Positions 7,265-16,340 are shown, counted from the first letter of the stretch. The stretch is DNA of 29,135 bases from CAWUIH01 sp963922495 (GCA_963922495.1 CAWUIH010000019.1:1-29135); one strand, 5' to 3'. Notes: a model not told the origin generated them from the letters alone. A program made the numbers and translations.

Positions 7265-8395
7265 ATGTCAAAACGTGATTACTACCAAGTTCTAGGCGTC
7301 GGCCGTAATGCCAGTGATGCTGAAATCAAAAAATCGTTTCGTCGTTTGGCGATGAAATATCATCCCGACCGTAATGCGGGTAACAAAGAGGCAGAACATC
7401 ATTTTAAAGAAGCACGTGAAGCCTATGAGGTGTTATCTGATGCCGATAAACGAGCGCGTTACGATCAAATGGGACATGCTGGTTTTGAAGGAGGTTTTGG
7501 TGCTGGTGGCCCTGGTGGTGCACAAGGTTTTGGCTTTGAAGACTTAAACTCTGTTTTTGGTGATATGTTTGGCGACATCTTTGGTGGCCGCGGTGGCGCT
7601 TCAGGTGAACAGCGTGGTGCAGATCTTGCTTATGATTTAGTGTTGCCACTTGAAGATGCAGTGCGTGGCGTTGTTAAGGATATTCGAGTGCCGACATGGG
7701 TACATTGCCATTCTTGTTCCGGCACTGGCGCTAAAAAAGGCACTCGGCCAGAAACGTGTCGCCATTGTAATGGTTCTGGTCAAATGCGGATGCAGCATGG
7801 ATTTTTGCAGGTTCAGCAGCCATGCTCTGTCTGTCGCGGCACCGGAAAAGTAATAAAAGATCCTTGTCCCGATTGTCGCGGTCAAGGTCGCAAACAACAG
7901 ACTAAAACATTATCAGTAAAAGTTCCAGCGGGTATTGACACCGGAGATCGTATCCGCCTGGCTGGCGAAGGAGAAGCAGGCCCATTTGGCGCGTCCTCCG
8001 GTGATTTATATGTGCAGATCCGTGTTAAAAAGCATGAAGTGTTTGAGCGTGAGGGTAATGATTTACATTCCGAAATCCCCATTGATTTCGTTACCGCCAC
8101 GCTGGGTGGTGAAGTTGAAATACCGACGTTAGGTGGGACAGTAAAACTTACTATCCCAATCGAAACTCAATCTGGTAAATCGTTTCGACTGCGCGGCAAG
8201 GGTGTAAAAGCATTGCGTAGTGGTTCAGTCGGAGATTTAATTTGTCATGTCATCGTTGAAACACCAGTTAGGCTTAGTGTTGAGCAAAAACAATATTTGC
8301 GACAATTTGAAGAGTTGCTGAAACAAGATGGCAAAGATCACAGTCCAAATACCCGCTCATGGTTTAACAAAGTCAAGGAGTTTTTTGGGCGTTAA
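7265..8395 (+). CDS. dnaJ: Co-chaperone DnaJ (Hsp40)
   Basis: Type I J-protein that delivers clients to DnaK and stimulates its ATPase. The 376 residues contain, in order, the J domain with HPD (MKYHPDRN, about residues 31-38), a Gly/Phe-rich region (GFGAGGPGGAQGFGFED), four zinc-finger repeats CHSCSGTG, CRHCNGSG, CSVCRGTG and CPDCRGQG, and the substrate-binding C-terminal domain. Start ATG 7265 gives the standard MSKRDYYQVLGV. It is in the same heat-shock operon as dnaK. The stop codon lies in a short perfect palindrome (8388-8399), not a convincing terminator. Confidence 0.98.
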   Translation: MSKRDYYQVLGVGRNASDAEIKKSFRRLAMKYHPDRNAGNKEAEHHFKEAREAYEVLSDADKRARYDQMGHAGFEGGFGAGGPGGAQGFGFEDLNSVFGDMFGDIFGGRGGASGEQRGADLAYDLVLPLEDAVRGVVKDIRVPTWVHCHSCSGTGAKKGTRPETCRHCNGSGQMRMQHGFLQVQQPCSVCRGTGKVIKDPCPDCRGQGRKQQTKTLSVKVPAGIDTGDRIRLAGEGEAGPFGASSGDLYVQIRVKKHEVFEREGNDLHSEIPIDFVTATLGGEVEIPTLGGTVKLTIPIETQSGKSFRLRGKGVKALRSGSVGDLICHVIVETPVRLSVEQKQYLRQFEELLKQDGKDHSPNTRSWFNKVKEFFGR

Positions 8396-8511
8396 CGCCG
8401 AAAACCTTATGGTGCCTGTAAAGTTGTCGAATATTTTTTTATCTATATGAACGTTAGTAAAATCCTTATCGAAAAAGAGCCCCATCAATTTCACCCGAAT
8501 TTTTATAGATT

Positions 8512-9879
8512 TTAGTTATTTTTGCGTCGTAATAAAAATGGCAGCGTAAGAAATATAATTAATCCTGTTAACAATAGAATTTCATAGGTTTTTGTATTAA
8601 TTACGATATCTCTAGGTGGAATAAACCCAATTAAAATGGCCCCAATACTTCCAAAAATTCCAACGAGGCCAACGATCCACAAGATGATTTTGCCACCAGG
8701 TATCTGAAAATAGTTTTTCTGTAGTGATGGCTTATTTCGAAGTTTAAGTGCGCAGCAAAATAGTAAAATATAGTATATCAGTGCCATTTGTGCTGTTAGA
8801 GCGCTTAAAATCCAATAAGAAGTATTAAATGATTTAATAAAAAGGAATAGATTACACAATAAGATCACTAAAACAAATTGAGCAATTAATACATTCTTAG
8901 GTGCGCCATGTTTATTGCGATTCTGCAGCCACACTGGTGCTTGCCCATCCACCGCAGCCACCATCATTCCTTTCGTAGGTCCAATAACCCAAGCTGACAT
9001 GCTACCAAATGCGCCAAGAATAATGATGATCACAGTAATTGGTAGCAGCCATTGTAGGTGGAATACGGTTAAAAATAATGTAAGCGCTTGGTCTAAGCCA
9101 CTGACAATATTTAAACTGTGCGGTGGAATAACTAAAGCAATGGCGGTTGAAGATAATGTTATTGTTAAAACGATAATGATAGTTGAATAAAATAGTGCGC
9201 GTGGATAATCTTTACGAGGATTTTTCACATCGGCAGCATGGACCGAAGACATTTCCATACCCATCAAACTAAAAAAAATAACCACCAAGAATGCAATATT
9301 GTTGATTGATTTTACACTTGGTACAAAGTGACTGGTCGTTGGCGAAATAGCCAGTGGGTTGCCGTTGGCGATCCAAAGTATGCCGAGAAAAATAATGAAT
9401 AACATCGGTATGATGGTGCCAACAACCGCGCTAATGGTTGAAATCAAACTAGATAACCGCATTCCAAACCAGTTCACTATTGTCGAGAGACTAAACATCG
9501 CTAAAATTACTGGAAGCATGAAAAATTTATTGTTGGCGAGCGATGGATCGAATAAATAGGCGATGTTTGCAGCAATAAAAGATAAAATAGTGGGATACCA
9601 AAAAACATTATAAATCCATTGTAGCCACACACTTAAAAAGCCCAACTGGGTGCCAAATGCCTCACGAATCCACACGTATGCGCCACCTGTATGCGGCCAG
9701 CGAGTTGCCAGCTCGGCAGTAATTAATACACAAGGGATTAGAAAAATTAGTGTTGCTACGAGGTAGAACAGCGGCAATGCTAAACCAACGCCTGCATTGG
9801 TAGGCAAGTTTCGCAGGCTGTCTACCGCTATGACGTTAATCATTGCTAAATTAAAAGCTGTTAATGTTTTTTTATTCAT
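8512..9879 (-). CDS. APC-superfamily amino-acid antiporter, GadC-like
   Basis: A 455-residue inner-membrane transporter with about twelve hydrophobic segments. TM1 carries the broken-helix type start (AFNLAMINVIAVDSLRNLP), followed by TGGAYVWIREAFG. Later segments resemble E. coli GadC in order: SLMGMEMSSVHAADVKNP, RKDYPRAL, SAWVIGPTKGM, FQIPGGK and IGFIPP, so the glutamate:GABA antiporter family (TC 2.A.3.7) is the best placement. The substrate cannot be told from sequence; exchange of glutamate, GABA or another amino acid is plausible. No gadB-like decarboxylase is nearby. It is on the opposite strand to dnaJ and carA, in the position usually held by dapB. A weak GGTGA lies upstream of its ATG. 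Confidence 0.85.
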   Translation of the reverse strand: MNKKTLTAFNLAMINVIAVDSLRNLPTNAGVGLALPLFYLVATLIFLIPCVLITAELATRWPHTGGAYVWIREAFGTQLGFLSVWLQWIYNVFWYPTILSFIAANIAYLFDPSLANNKFFMLPVILAMFSLSTIVNWFGMRLSSLISTISAVVGTIIPMLFIIFLGILWIANGNPLAISPTTSHFVPSVKSINNIAFLVVIFFSLMGMEMSSVHAADVKNPRKDYPRALFYSTIIIVLTITLSSTAIALVIPPHSLNIVSGLDQALTLFLTVFHLQWLLPITVIIIILGAFGSMSAWVIGPTKGMMVAAVDGQAPVWLQNRNKHGAPKNVLIAQFVLVILLCNLFLFIKSFNTSYWILSALTAQMALIYYILLFCCALKLRNKPSLQKNYFQIPGGKIILWIVGLVGIFGSIGAILIGFIPPRDIVINTKTYEILLLTGLIIFLTLPFLLRRKNN

Positions 9880-10233
9880 GAAATTGTCACCGTAAGGAGC
9901 TGTAAAAAATATTCGAGAGCAGTGGCCTGACGCTACAAGGTAATACTTGAACGCAGGCTAAATATGATGAGAATGGCCTTGGGGTAAGAGAATAAACTGC
10001 TGATACATATTGATGAACATTGACATGATTTGATCATATCGATTTAAAGATTCTGCTGTCAACAGTTTTTGTCACAATTACCTCGGCGAAGCCGTTTTCC
10101 TCATACCAAGAAATTAAGAAATCATCGCAATCTCTTCCCATTGCGATATGATTGACGTATGCTATGTGCAATTTTTTGGGCGATGATAGGTCGCTTGAAT
10201 ATTTGTAATCAACCTATCGGATCATGCTGTTAA
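9880..10233. other. Divergent intergenic region, permease to carA
   Basis: 354 bases with no supported gene. It must hold the promoters of both the antiporter and carAB, but I cannot assign -35/-10 pairs with confidence. Two small inverted repeats are visible: CGGC-GAA-GCCG at 10084-10094 followed by TTTT, and ATCGCAA/TTGCGAT at 10124-10147 with a ten-base loop. No PyrR site, attenuator or arginine operator was recognised. Confidence 0.4.
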
Positions 10234-11406
10234 ATGAATCTGTTACGTACTATTGATCAATACCAGCCTGCGGTTTTAGCTTTAGCCGATGGTAGTATTT
10301 TTTCAGGGTATTCTATTGGTGCGTCAGGTTCAACTGTTGGTGAGGTGGTTTTCAATACCGCTATGACTGGTTATCAAGAAGTTCTTACCGATCCATCTTA
10401 CGCTGAGCAAATAGTTACCTTAACTTACCCACACATTGGTAATGTAGGGGTAAATCCCGAGGATATGGAGTCTGATCGAGCCTGGGCCTCTGGTTTAATT
10501 ATTAAAGAAAGTTCTCTGATACCCAGTAATTATCGCGCTGTGTATTCATTGCCAGAATTTTTGCGCGCACAAAACATTGTTGCGATTGCCGGAATCGACA
10601 CACGACGTTTGACTCGATTATTGCGTAATAAGGGTACATTATCCGGTTGTATCACTACAGATACTGTCGATGTTGACGCGTCACTTGCTGCTGCACGAGA
10701 GTATGATGGCCTGGAAGGTAAAGATTTGACGGCGCGTGTTTCTGTGATCGAGCAATGCAACTGGACCGAAGGGACACTCACAGTCGATGATATGAAACCA
10801 TCACAATCAGCAGAATATCACGTTGTGGTTTACGATTTTGGTGTCAAGCGGCAAATTTTAAGATTATTGATTGACCATAATTGTCGTGTAACACTTGTTC
10901 CCGCAAAAATGTCTATTCAGGATGTGATGGCTTTGAAGCCAGATGGTGTGTTATTGTCAAATGGTCCAGGTGATCCGGCTGCTTGTGATAAGGCCATTAA
11001 AACAACTCAGCAACTTTTAGAGTATCGAGTGCCAATTTTGGGAATTTGTCTCGGTTTTCAATTACTAGCATTAGCGTGTGGTGCGCGAACGTTTAAAATG
11101 AAGTTCGGTCATCATGGTGCCAATCACCCTGTTAAAAATCTTATCAAATCGGAAGTAATGATTACCAGTCAAAACCATAGTTTTGCCGTCGATGAGGATT
11201 CATTGCCGCCTGAATTAGCTGTGACTCATCGCTCTCTCTTCGATGGAACGCTACAAGGTTTGGCCCACCAATCAAAACCAGCGCTAGGATTTCAAGGGCA
11301 TCCTGAGTCGAGTCCAGGTCCCCATGATGCGCGAGAAATTTTCAAACAATTTACTGGCTTAATGAGGCAATCATGCCGAAAAGAACAGATATTAAAACCA
11401 TCCTGA
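10234..11406 (+). CDS. carA: Carbamoyl-phosphate synthase small (glutaminase) subunit
   Basis: Hydrolyses glutamine and feeds ammonia to CarB for carbamoyl phosphate, used in pyrimidine and arginine synthesis. The 390 residues show the N-terminal CPSase_sm domain (ALADGSIFSG, NTAMTGYQEVLTDPSYA, IAGIDTRRLTR) and a C-terminal class I amidotransferase with the nucleophile in GICLGFQ and the His/Glu pair in GFQGHPESSPGP. It is slightly longer than E. coli CarA because the C-terminus reads on for 11 codons over the carB start, giving a 34-base overlap. The Shine-Dalgarno sequence at ATG 10234 is weak. Confidence 0.96.
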   Translation: MNLLRTIDQYQPAVLALADGSIFSGYSIGASGSTVGEVVFNTAMTGYQEVLTDPSYAEQIVTLTYPHIGNVGVNPEDMESDRAWASGLIIKESSLIPSNYRAVYSLPEFLRAQNIVAIAGIDTRRLTRLLRNKGTLSGCITTDTVDVDASLAAAREYDGLEGKDLTARVSVIEQCNWTEGTLTVDDMKPSQSAEYHVVVYDFGVKRQILRLLIDHNCRVTLVPAKMSIQDVMALKPDGVLLSNGPGDPAACDKAIKTTQQLLEYRVPILGICLGFQLLALACGARTFKMKFGHHGANHPVKNLIKSEVMITSQNHSFAVDEDSLPPELAVTHRSLFDGTLQGLAHQSKPALGFQGHPESSPGPHDAREIFKQFTGLMRQSCRKEQILKPS

Positions 11407-14400
11407 TCATCGGTGCGGGCCCTATCGTGATTGGTCAGGCCTGTGAATTTGATTATTCCGGCACTCAGGCCTGTCAAGCGTTGCGTCAGGAAGGTTATCG
11501 TGTGGTTTTAGTTAATTCTAATCCCGCGACTATTATGACTGATCCTGATATGGCGGATGTGACCTACATCGAACCCATTACCTGGCAGGTGTTAGAAAAA
11601 ATAATTATTAGAGAACAACCCGATGCACTGTTGCCAACGATGGGTGGTCAGACGGCGCTAAATTGTGCGTTGGATTTAGCAAGCAACGGTGTGCTTGAAA
11701 AATATGGCGTAGAATTAATTGGAGCCTCAAGTCACGCTATTGACAAAGCAGAAGATCGGCACTTGTTTCAACAAGCGAGGGATGCCCTCGGATTAAAACC
11801 ACCGAAATCAGGCCTAGCCCATTCAATGACCGAAGCTTGGGAAATTTTGGATCGTGTTGGTTTCCCAACGATTATTCGCCCCTCATTTACCATGGGCGGT
11901 TCGGGCGGCGGTATTGCTTATAATCGTGATGAGTTCAAAGAAATTTGTCTGCGCGGTTTGGAATTGTCGCCTACCACTGAAATCCTGATTGATGAATCGA
12001 TTGTTGGTTGGAAAGAGTATGAACTCGAAGTAGTTCGTGATAAGAATGATAATTGTATTATTATTTGTAGTATTGAGAACCTTGACCCCATGGGCATTCA
12101 CACCGGAGATTCAATTACTGTCGCTCCGGCGCAAACGCTCACTGACAAAGAGTATCAGCGAATGCGTAACGCAGCGATTGCTATTTTGCGTGAAATTGGG
12201 GTGGAAACAGGAGGTTCTAATGTGCAATTTGCAATCAATCCTGTCAATGGTGACATGATTGTTATTGAAATGAATCCTCGTGTATCGCGCTCGTCCGCAC
12301 TCGCTTCAAAAGCGACAGGTTTTCCCATTGCCAAAGTCGCAGCAAAATTGGCAATAGGTTATACTTTGGATGAATTGGAGAATGAAATAACCAACGGAAA
12401 AACTCCTGCCTCCTTTGAACCTACCCTAGATTATGTGGTTACAAAAATACCGCGTTTTAATTTTGAAAAATTCCCACAAGCGGATGCACAGCTCACTACG
12501 CAAATGAAATCAGTGGGAGAAGTAATGGCGATTGGTCGCACTTTTCAGGAATCACTGCAAAAAGCCTTGCGTGGATTAGAACGTGGTGTGTGCGGATTGA
12601 ATCCTATCATTGATTATAAAACAGATACAGAAATTGATGCTGAAATTATAAAAAAAATTACAAAAGAATTGCGTTTTCCTGGGCCTTATCGGCTTTGGTA
12701 TTTAGCTGATGCGTTTCGATTAGGTTTATCATGCGATGAAATTTTTAAATATTGTCAAATTGATCCGTGGTTTTTGGTGCAAATTGAACAATTGGTTAAA
12801 ATTGAAAAAGCGTTACAGCAGCGGCAACTTCATGAATTGAGCTTTGAAGATTTATTTTTCGTCAAACAAAAAGGTTTTTCTGATTTGCGCATCGCACAAT
12901 TACTCACGACCTCTGAGGAAGCAGTGCGACAGAGACGCCATGAATTAAACATTTACCCGGTTTACAAACGTGTTGATACCTGTGGTGCGGAATTTTCTAC
13001 AGAAACAGCCTATTTATATTCAAGCTACGATCAGGAAAACGAATGTTTTCCGGACAATAAAGAAAAAATCATGGTGTTGGGTGGTGGACCCAATCGAATT
13101 GGGCAGGGGTTGGAATTCGATTATTGTTGCGTACATGCTGCTATGGCAATGCGTGAGGTAGGCTATGAAACCATCATGGTTAATTGCAATCCTGAAACCG
13201 TGTCTACGGATTTCGATATTTCTGATCGCTTGTATTTTGAGCCTTTGACATTAGAAGACGTGCTTGAAATTGTTGCTATTGAAAAACCTAAAGGAGTGAT
13301 TGTGCAATACGGTGGTCAAACACCGCTTAAACTTGCACGTCGCCTGGAGCAAGCCGGTGTTAATATTATTGGTACTACACCAGAAGCGATTGATCGAGCT
13401 GAAGACAGAGAACAGTTTCAATCGTTATTACAACGCCTGAATTTACGACAGCCCCCGAATGGTACTGTACGCACAGTTGAAGAGGGTTTACGCCTAGCGC
13501 GGGTTTTCGCTTATCCATTGGTGGTGCGCCCGTCGTTTGTGCTTGGAGGGCGTGCCATGAAAGTAGTTTACTCTGAAAAAGAATTGCAGCAATATATGAT
13601 GACAGAAGTAATTTTTTCTGCTGAAGAACCGTTACTACTCGACCATTTTCTGGATAATGCAATTGAAGTTGATGTCGATGCTGTTTGTGACGGTAAAGAT
13701 GTACTAATCGGTGGAATTTTAGAGCATATTGAGCAGGCTGGTGTACATTCCGGTGACTCCTCGTGCGCCTTTCCAGCACATAGCCTTAGCTCAGAGATAC
13801 AAGCTCAGTTGCGTGAACAGATTCGTATGATGGCTAAAGAACTCGGCGTGGTCGGTCTGGTGAATGCACAGTTCGCAATACAAGATAATGAAATTTTTGT
13901 GTTAGAAGTCAACCCGCGTGCTTCACGCACAGTTCCCTTTGACGCGAAAGCAACCGGACTACCGCTGGCAAAAATCGCTGCCAAATGCATGGTAGGTATC
14001 TCGCTGCAGCAGCAGGGCATGACAAAAGAGCGCATACCCTCTTATTTCGCAGTTAAAAAACCGGTGTTTCCATTTAACAAGTTTCCGGGAGTCGATCCGA
14101 TTTTAGGTCCAGAAATGCGCTCCACAGGTGAGGCAATGGGGATCGCTGCCGATTTTGGGCAGGCATTTGCTAAAGGTCAATTGGCGGGAAATGACGTTAC
14201 CCCCACAGGGGGTCGAGTGTTCATCAGTGTACGCGATGCGGACAAAAATCGTGTCGTTAAAGTGGCTAAAGATTTGCAACAATTGGGATTTACTATTTTG
14301 TCCACTAAAGGTACTGCAAAAGCGCTCGTTCGGGCAGGTATTGACTGTGAAGTTGTTAATAAAGTGAACGAAGGCCGGCTCCATATTGTGGATATGATAA

Positions 14401-14612
14401 AAAATAATCAAATATCTTTTATCATTAATACGGTAGAGGGTGAACAGGCAACACGAGATTCGGTATCCATCCGTACCAGTGCTATTCAACATCGGGTTTG
14501 TTACACTACAACCTTGGCGGGAGGCGAAGCGGCTGTATTAGCACTGCAATCAGAAAGTCTATACGAAGTAAACCGACTTCAAGACCTACATAAACTTTGT
14601 CAAACACGTTGA
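11373..14612 (+). CDS. carB: Carbamoyl-phosphate synthase large subunit
   Basis: Synthesises carbamoyl phosphate from bicarbonate, two ATP and CarA-derived ammonia. The 1079 residues show the duplicated architecture: the first half opens TILIIGAGPIVIGQACEFDYSG with LPTMGGQTALN, the second repeats it as MVLGGGPNRIGQGLEFDY with VQYGGQTPLKLA. Each half has an ATP-grasp domain (VRPSFTMGGSGGG and VRPSFVLGGRAM; VIEMNPRVSRSSAL and VLEVNPRASRTVPF). A C-terminal MGS-like allosteric domain (about residues 930-1079) includes FTILSTKGTAKAL. Start ATG 11373 gives the standard MPKRTDIKTILIIG. It is translationally coupled to carA and lies nine bases before greA. Confidence 0.98.
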   Translation: MPKRTDIKTILIIGAGPIVIGQACEFDYSGTQACQALRQEGYRVVLVNSNPATIMTDPDMADVTYIEPITWQVLEKIIIREQPDALLPTMGGQTALNCALDLASNGVLEKYGVELIGASSHAIDKAEDRHLFQQARDALGLKPPKSGLAHSMTEAWEILDRVGFPTIIRPSFTMGGSGGGIAYNRDEFKEICLRGLELSPTTEILIDESIVGWKEYELEVVRDKNDNCIIICSIENLDPMGIHTGDSITVAPAQTLTDKEYQRMRNAAIAILREIGVETGGSNVQFAINPVNGDMIVIEMNPRVSRSSALASKATGFPIAKVAAKLAIGYTLDELENEITNGKTPASFEPTLDYVVTKIPRFNFEKFPQADAQLTTQMKSVGEVMAIGRTFQESLQKALRGLERGVCGLNPIIDYKTDTEIDAEIIKKITKELRFPGPYRLWYLADAFRLGLSCDEIFKYCQIDPWFLVQIEQLVKIEKALQQRQLHELSFEDLFFVKQKGFSDLRIAQLLTTSEEAVRQRRHELNIYPVYKRVDTCGAEFSTETAYLYSSYDQENECFPDNKEKIMVLGGGPNRIGQGLEFDYCCVHAAMAMREVGYETIMVNCNPETVSTDFDISDRLYFEPLTLEDVLEIVAIEKPKGVIVQYGGQTPLKLARRLEQAGVNIIGTTPEAIDRAEDREQFQSLLQRLNLRQPPNGTVRTVEEGLRLARVFAYPLVVRPSFVLGGRAMKVVYSEKELQQYMMTEVIFSAEEPLLLDHFLDNAIEVDVDAVCDGKDVLIGGILEHIEQAGVHSGDSSCAFPAHSLSSEIQAQLREQIRMMAKELGVVGLVNAQFAIQDNEIFVLEVNPRASRTVPFDAKATGLPLAKIAAKCMVGISLQQQGMTKERIPSYFAVKKPVFPFNKFPGVDPILGPEMRSTGEAMGIAADFGQAFAKGQLAGNDVTPTGGRVFISVRDADKNRVVKVAKDLQQLGFTILSTKGTAKALVRAGIDCEVVNKVNEGRLHIVDMIKNNQISFIINTVEGEQATRDSVSIRTSAIQHRVCYTTTLAGGEAAVLALQSESLYEVNRLQDLHKLCQTR

Positions 14613-14621
14613 GATTTGATT

Positions 14622-15101
14622 ATGCAAACTGCCATACCTATTACATTGCGTGGTGTAGAGAAACTGCGTAGCGAATTAGGACATTTGAAAAAAGTAGAAC
14701 GTCCCCGCGTTATTGAGGCTATCGCTGAAGCCAGAGCGCATGGTGATTTAAAAGAAAATGCTGAATATCATGCGGCACGTGAGCAGCAAGGCTTTATTGA
14801 AGGCCGAATTCAGGAAATAGAAAGTAAACTCGCCAACTGTCAAGTCATTGATGTTTCAAAAATTACGAACGACGGTAAGGTTATCTTTGGTGCAACTGTA
14901 ACTTTGATTAATGTGGATACCAACCAGGAAGTGACTTATCAGATTGTTGGAATTGACGAAGCTAATTTAAAAGAGAATAAGATCTCTATTTCTTCGCCAA
15001 TTGCTCGTGCGTTAATCGGCAAGTTTGTAGATGATATCATTGAAGTTGAGACGCCACAGGGTATTGTGGAATACGAAATCCTTGATGTGCAATATCTCTA
15101 A
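14622..15101 (+). CDS. greA: Transcription elongation factor GreA
   Basis: Rescues backtracked RNA polymerase by stimulating cleavage of the nascent RNA 3' end through the secondary channel. 159 residues, as expected. The N-terminal coiled coil carries the family motif GDLKENAEYHAAREQQGF with the acidic tip residues, followed by the FKBP-like C-terminal domain (ISISSPIARALIGK, DDIIEVETP). ATG 14622 is preferred over an in-frame TTG at 14616 by family alignment. The carA-carB-greA order is common in gammaproteobacteria. Confidence 0.96.
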   Translation: MQTAIPITLRGVEKLRSELGHLKKVERPRVIEAIAEARAHGDLKENAEYHAAREQQGFIEGRIQEIESKLANCQVIDVSKITNDGKVIFGATVTLINVDTNQEVTYQIVGIDEANLKENKISISSPIARALIGKFVDDIIEVETPQGIVEYEILDVQYL

Positions 15102-15225
15102 ATTGTACGCTGCGTTGATAGTGATGAACTAAATTACATTGACTTATCTGCTTTCTCTAGGTCAAATTAAACTCGCTCGCCTCGTGGCATTCGTGAAGTT
15201 GTTCATGGGATTCGCCTTTTGTGGT

Positions 15226-15240
15226 AGTTGATAATCAACT
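15226..15240. promoter_or_regulatory. Perfect palindrome upstream of the efflux pair (candidate operator)
   Basis: AGTTGAT-A-ATCAACT is a perfect seven-base inverted repeat with a one-base centre, 77 bases upstream of the membrane-fusion protein start codon. It lies upstream of the likely promoter, so if real it would suit an activator (for example a LysR-type protein) better than a repressor. No regulator gene is adjacent. Confidence 0.4.
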
Positions 15241-15283
15241 GCTTGATTCATGACAATTTCCTACTGCTAGTTTCGAAATTCGG

Positions 15284-15309
15284 TTGACAAAAAATAATTA
15301 TGCTATGAT
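15284..15309 (+). promoter_or_regulatory. Extended -10 promoter of the efflux pair, leaderless candidate
   Basis: TTGACA at 15284-15289 and TATGAT at 15304-15309 are separated by 14 bases, shorter than the ideal 17. TGC immediately precedes TATGAT, making an extended -10 that can compensate. Transcription would start about 15316, next to the ATG at 15318, so the mRNA would have almost no leader; no Shine-Dalgarno sequence is present. Confidence 0.6.
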
Positions 15310-15317
15310 CGTATATT

Positions 15318-16325
15318 ATGTTTGCATTTATTCGGAAAAACAAAGCATTTTTTTTCACGAGTCTGATAGTTGCTGTCGCTATAATTGTCTATTTTTTGTT
15401 CAGATATTTTTGTTTATATACAAACCATGCCTTTGTGGAAGCTAACGTTGTTAGTCTTTCACCCCAGGTTGCCGGCAAAATTTCCGCTGTTTATATTAAG
15501 AACAATCAATACGTTAGAAAAGGCCAGATTCTATTAAAAATTTCGAACCGGCAGTATCAACAGCGACTGTCACTTGCGGTAGCAAAGCTTCAATCGACTG
15601 AACAAAACTACAACTCGTTGCGCTTGCAATACTTGCAAGCCATTTATGCATTGCGTCACCTCCAAATAGTGATACAGAATAAACAAAATCCCCGATTATC
15701 GTCTCAAAAAACGCTGTCAACTCGCCATGCGAAAAATATTTCGAAGGCGCTGCTGTCACAAGATCATGACACGCTGATCACGTTAAATTCCTTGCGTGCA
15801 CGTATTAATAATTTAAAAAGTATTCTGGGGCGGAACTTAGGTGATTACGCCCCTTACAAAATAGCACAATCTGAGTGGCGAATAGCAATATTGGCGTTAC
15901 GCAATATGACAATGGTATCGCCAGTGAACGGTTATGTCACTGCGTTTCATTGGCAAAAAGGCGACGTTGTAACTGTTAAGCAATCGCCGTTTGCCATCAT
16001 CGAAGATGATTCTTGGTATGTCCTATCGTATATAAAAGAGACTAATTTACGCACTATAGCACCTGGAGACCCGGTATGGTTGCGAGTGTCAGGCAGTACT
16101 ACGCGATGGTTAAGGGGCCGTATTATTGGTATTTCTTGGGGAGTAAATCGCCTTGAAGCGTCGCACAATGTGGTGAACTCACCGCTGCCTTATGTGCCGC
16201 GACAGGTCGATTGGATACAGTTGGCACAACGTTTTCCGGTCGAAATTTCATTTGAAACGCTCCCTCATGGACTTCATTTACGTGTTGGAGAAACTGCTCG
16301 GGTTTTTATGTTTAAATCAAGATAA
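15318..16325 (+). CDS. HlyD/EmrA-type membrane-fusion (periplasmic adaptor) protein
   Basis: 335 residues with one N-terminal transmembrane anchor (about residues 10-32) followed by a periplasmic adaptor. The first half-lipoyl motif reads SPQVAGKISAVYIKNNQYVRKGQILLKI (given in parts: SPQVAGKISAVYI, then NQYVRKGQILLKI); a helical hairpin follows (about 75-190), then the second half-motif MVSPVNGYVTAFHWQKGDVV and a beta-barrel part (VLSYIKETNLRTIAPGDPVW). It should link the inner-membrane FUSC permease encoded 15 bases downstream to a TolC-type outer-membrane channel elsewhere. AaeA/EmrA/YibH-like; the substrate is unknown. Confidence 0.88.
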   Translation: MFAFIRKNKAFFFTSLIVAVAIIVYFLFRYFCLYTNHAFVEANVVSLSPQVAGKISAVYIKNNQYVRKGQILLKISNRQYQQRLSLAVAKLQSTEQNYNSLRLQYLQAIYALRHLQIVIQNKQNPRLSSQKTLSTRHAKNISKALLSQDHDTLITLNSLRARINNLKSILGRNLGDYAPYKIAQSEWRIAILALRNMTMVSPVNGYVTAFHWQKGDVVTVKQSPFAIIEDDSWYVLSYIKETNLRTIAPGDPVWLRVSGSTTRWLRGRIIGISWGVNRLEASHNVVNSPLPYVPRQVDWIQLAQRFPVEISFETLPHGLHLRVGETARVFMFKSR

Positions 16326-16340
16326 TAAATAGCGCAATTG

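Noticed and set aside
8388..8399. Palindrome GGCGTTAACGCC at the dnaJ stop as a terminator
   Set aside because: No loop and no following T run; probably incidental.
10084..10147. Two small hairpins upstream of carA as attenuator or terminator
   Set aside because: Stems of four and seven bases; the second has no T run, and no leader peptide or anti-terminator partner is visible.
13375..13779. Reverse-strand 134-codon frame inside carB
   Set aside because: Antisense shadow of a highly conserved enzyme; composition (His/Gln rich) is typical of a reverse frame.
14103..14492. Reverse-strand 129-codon frame inside carB
   Set aside because: Antisense to the conserved C-terminal allosteric domain; no ribosome site or family match.
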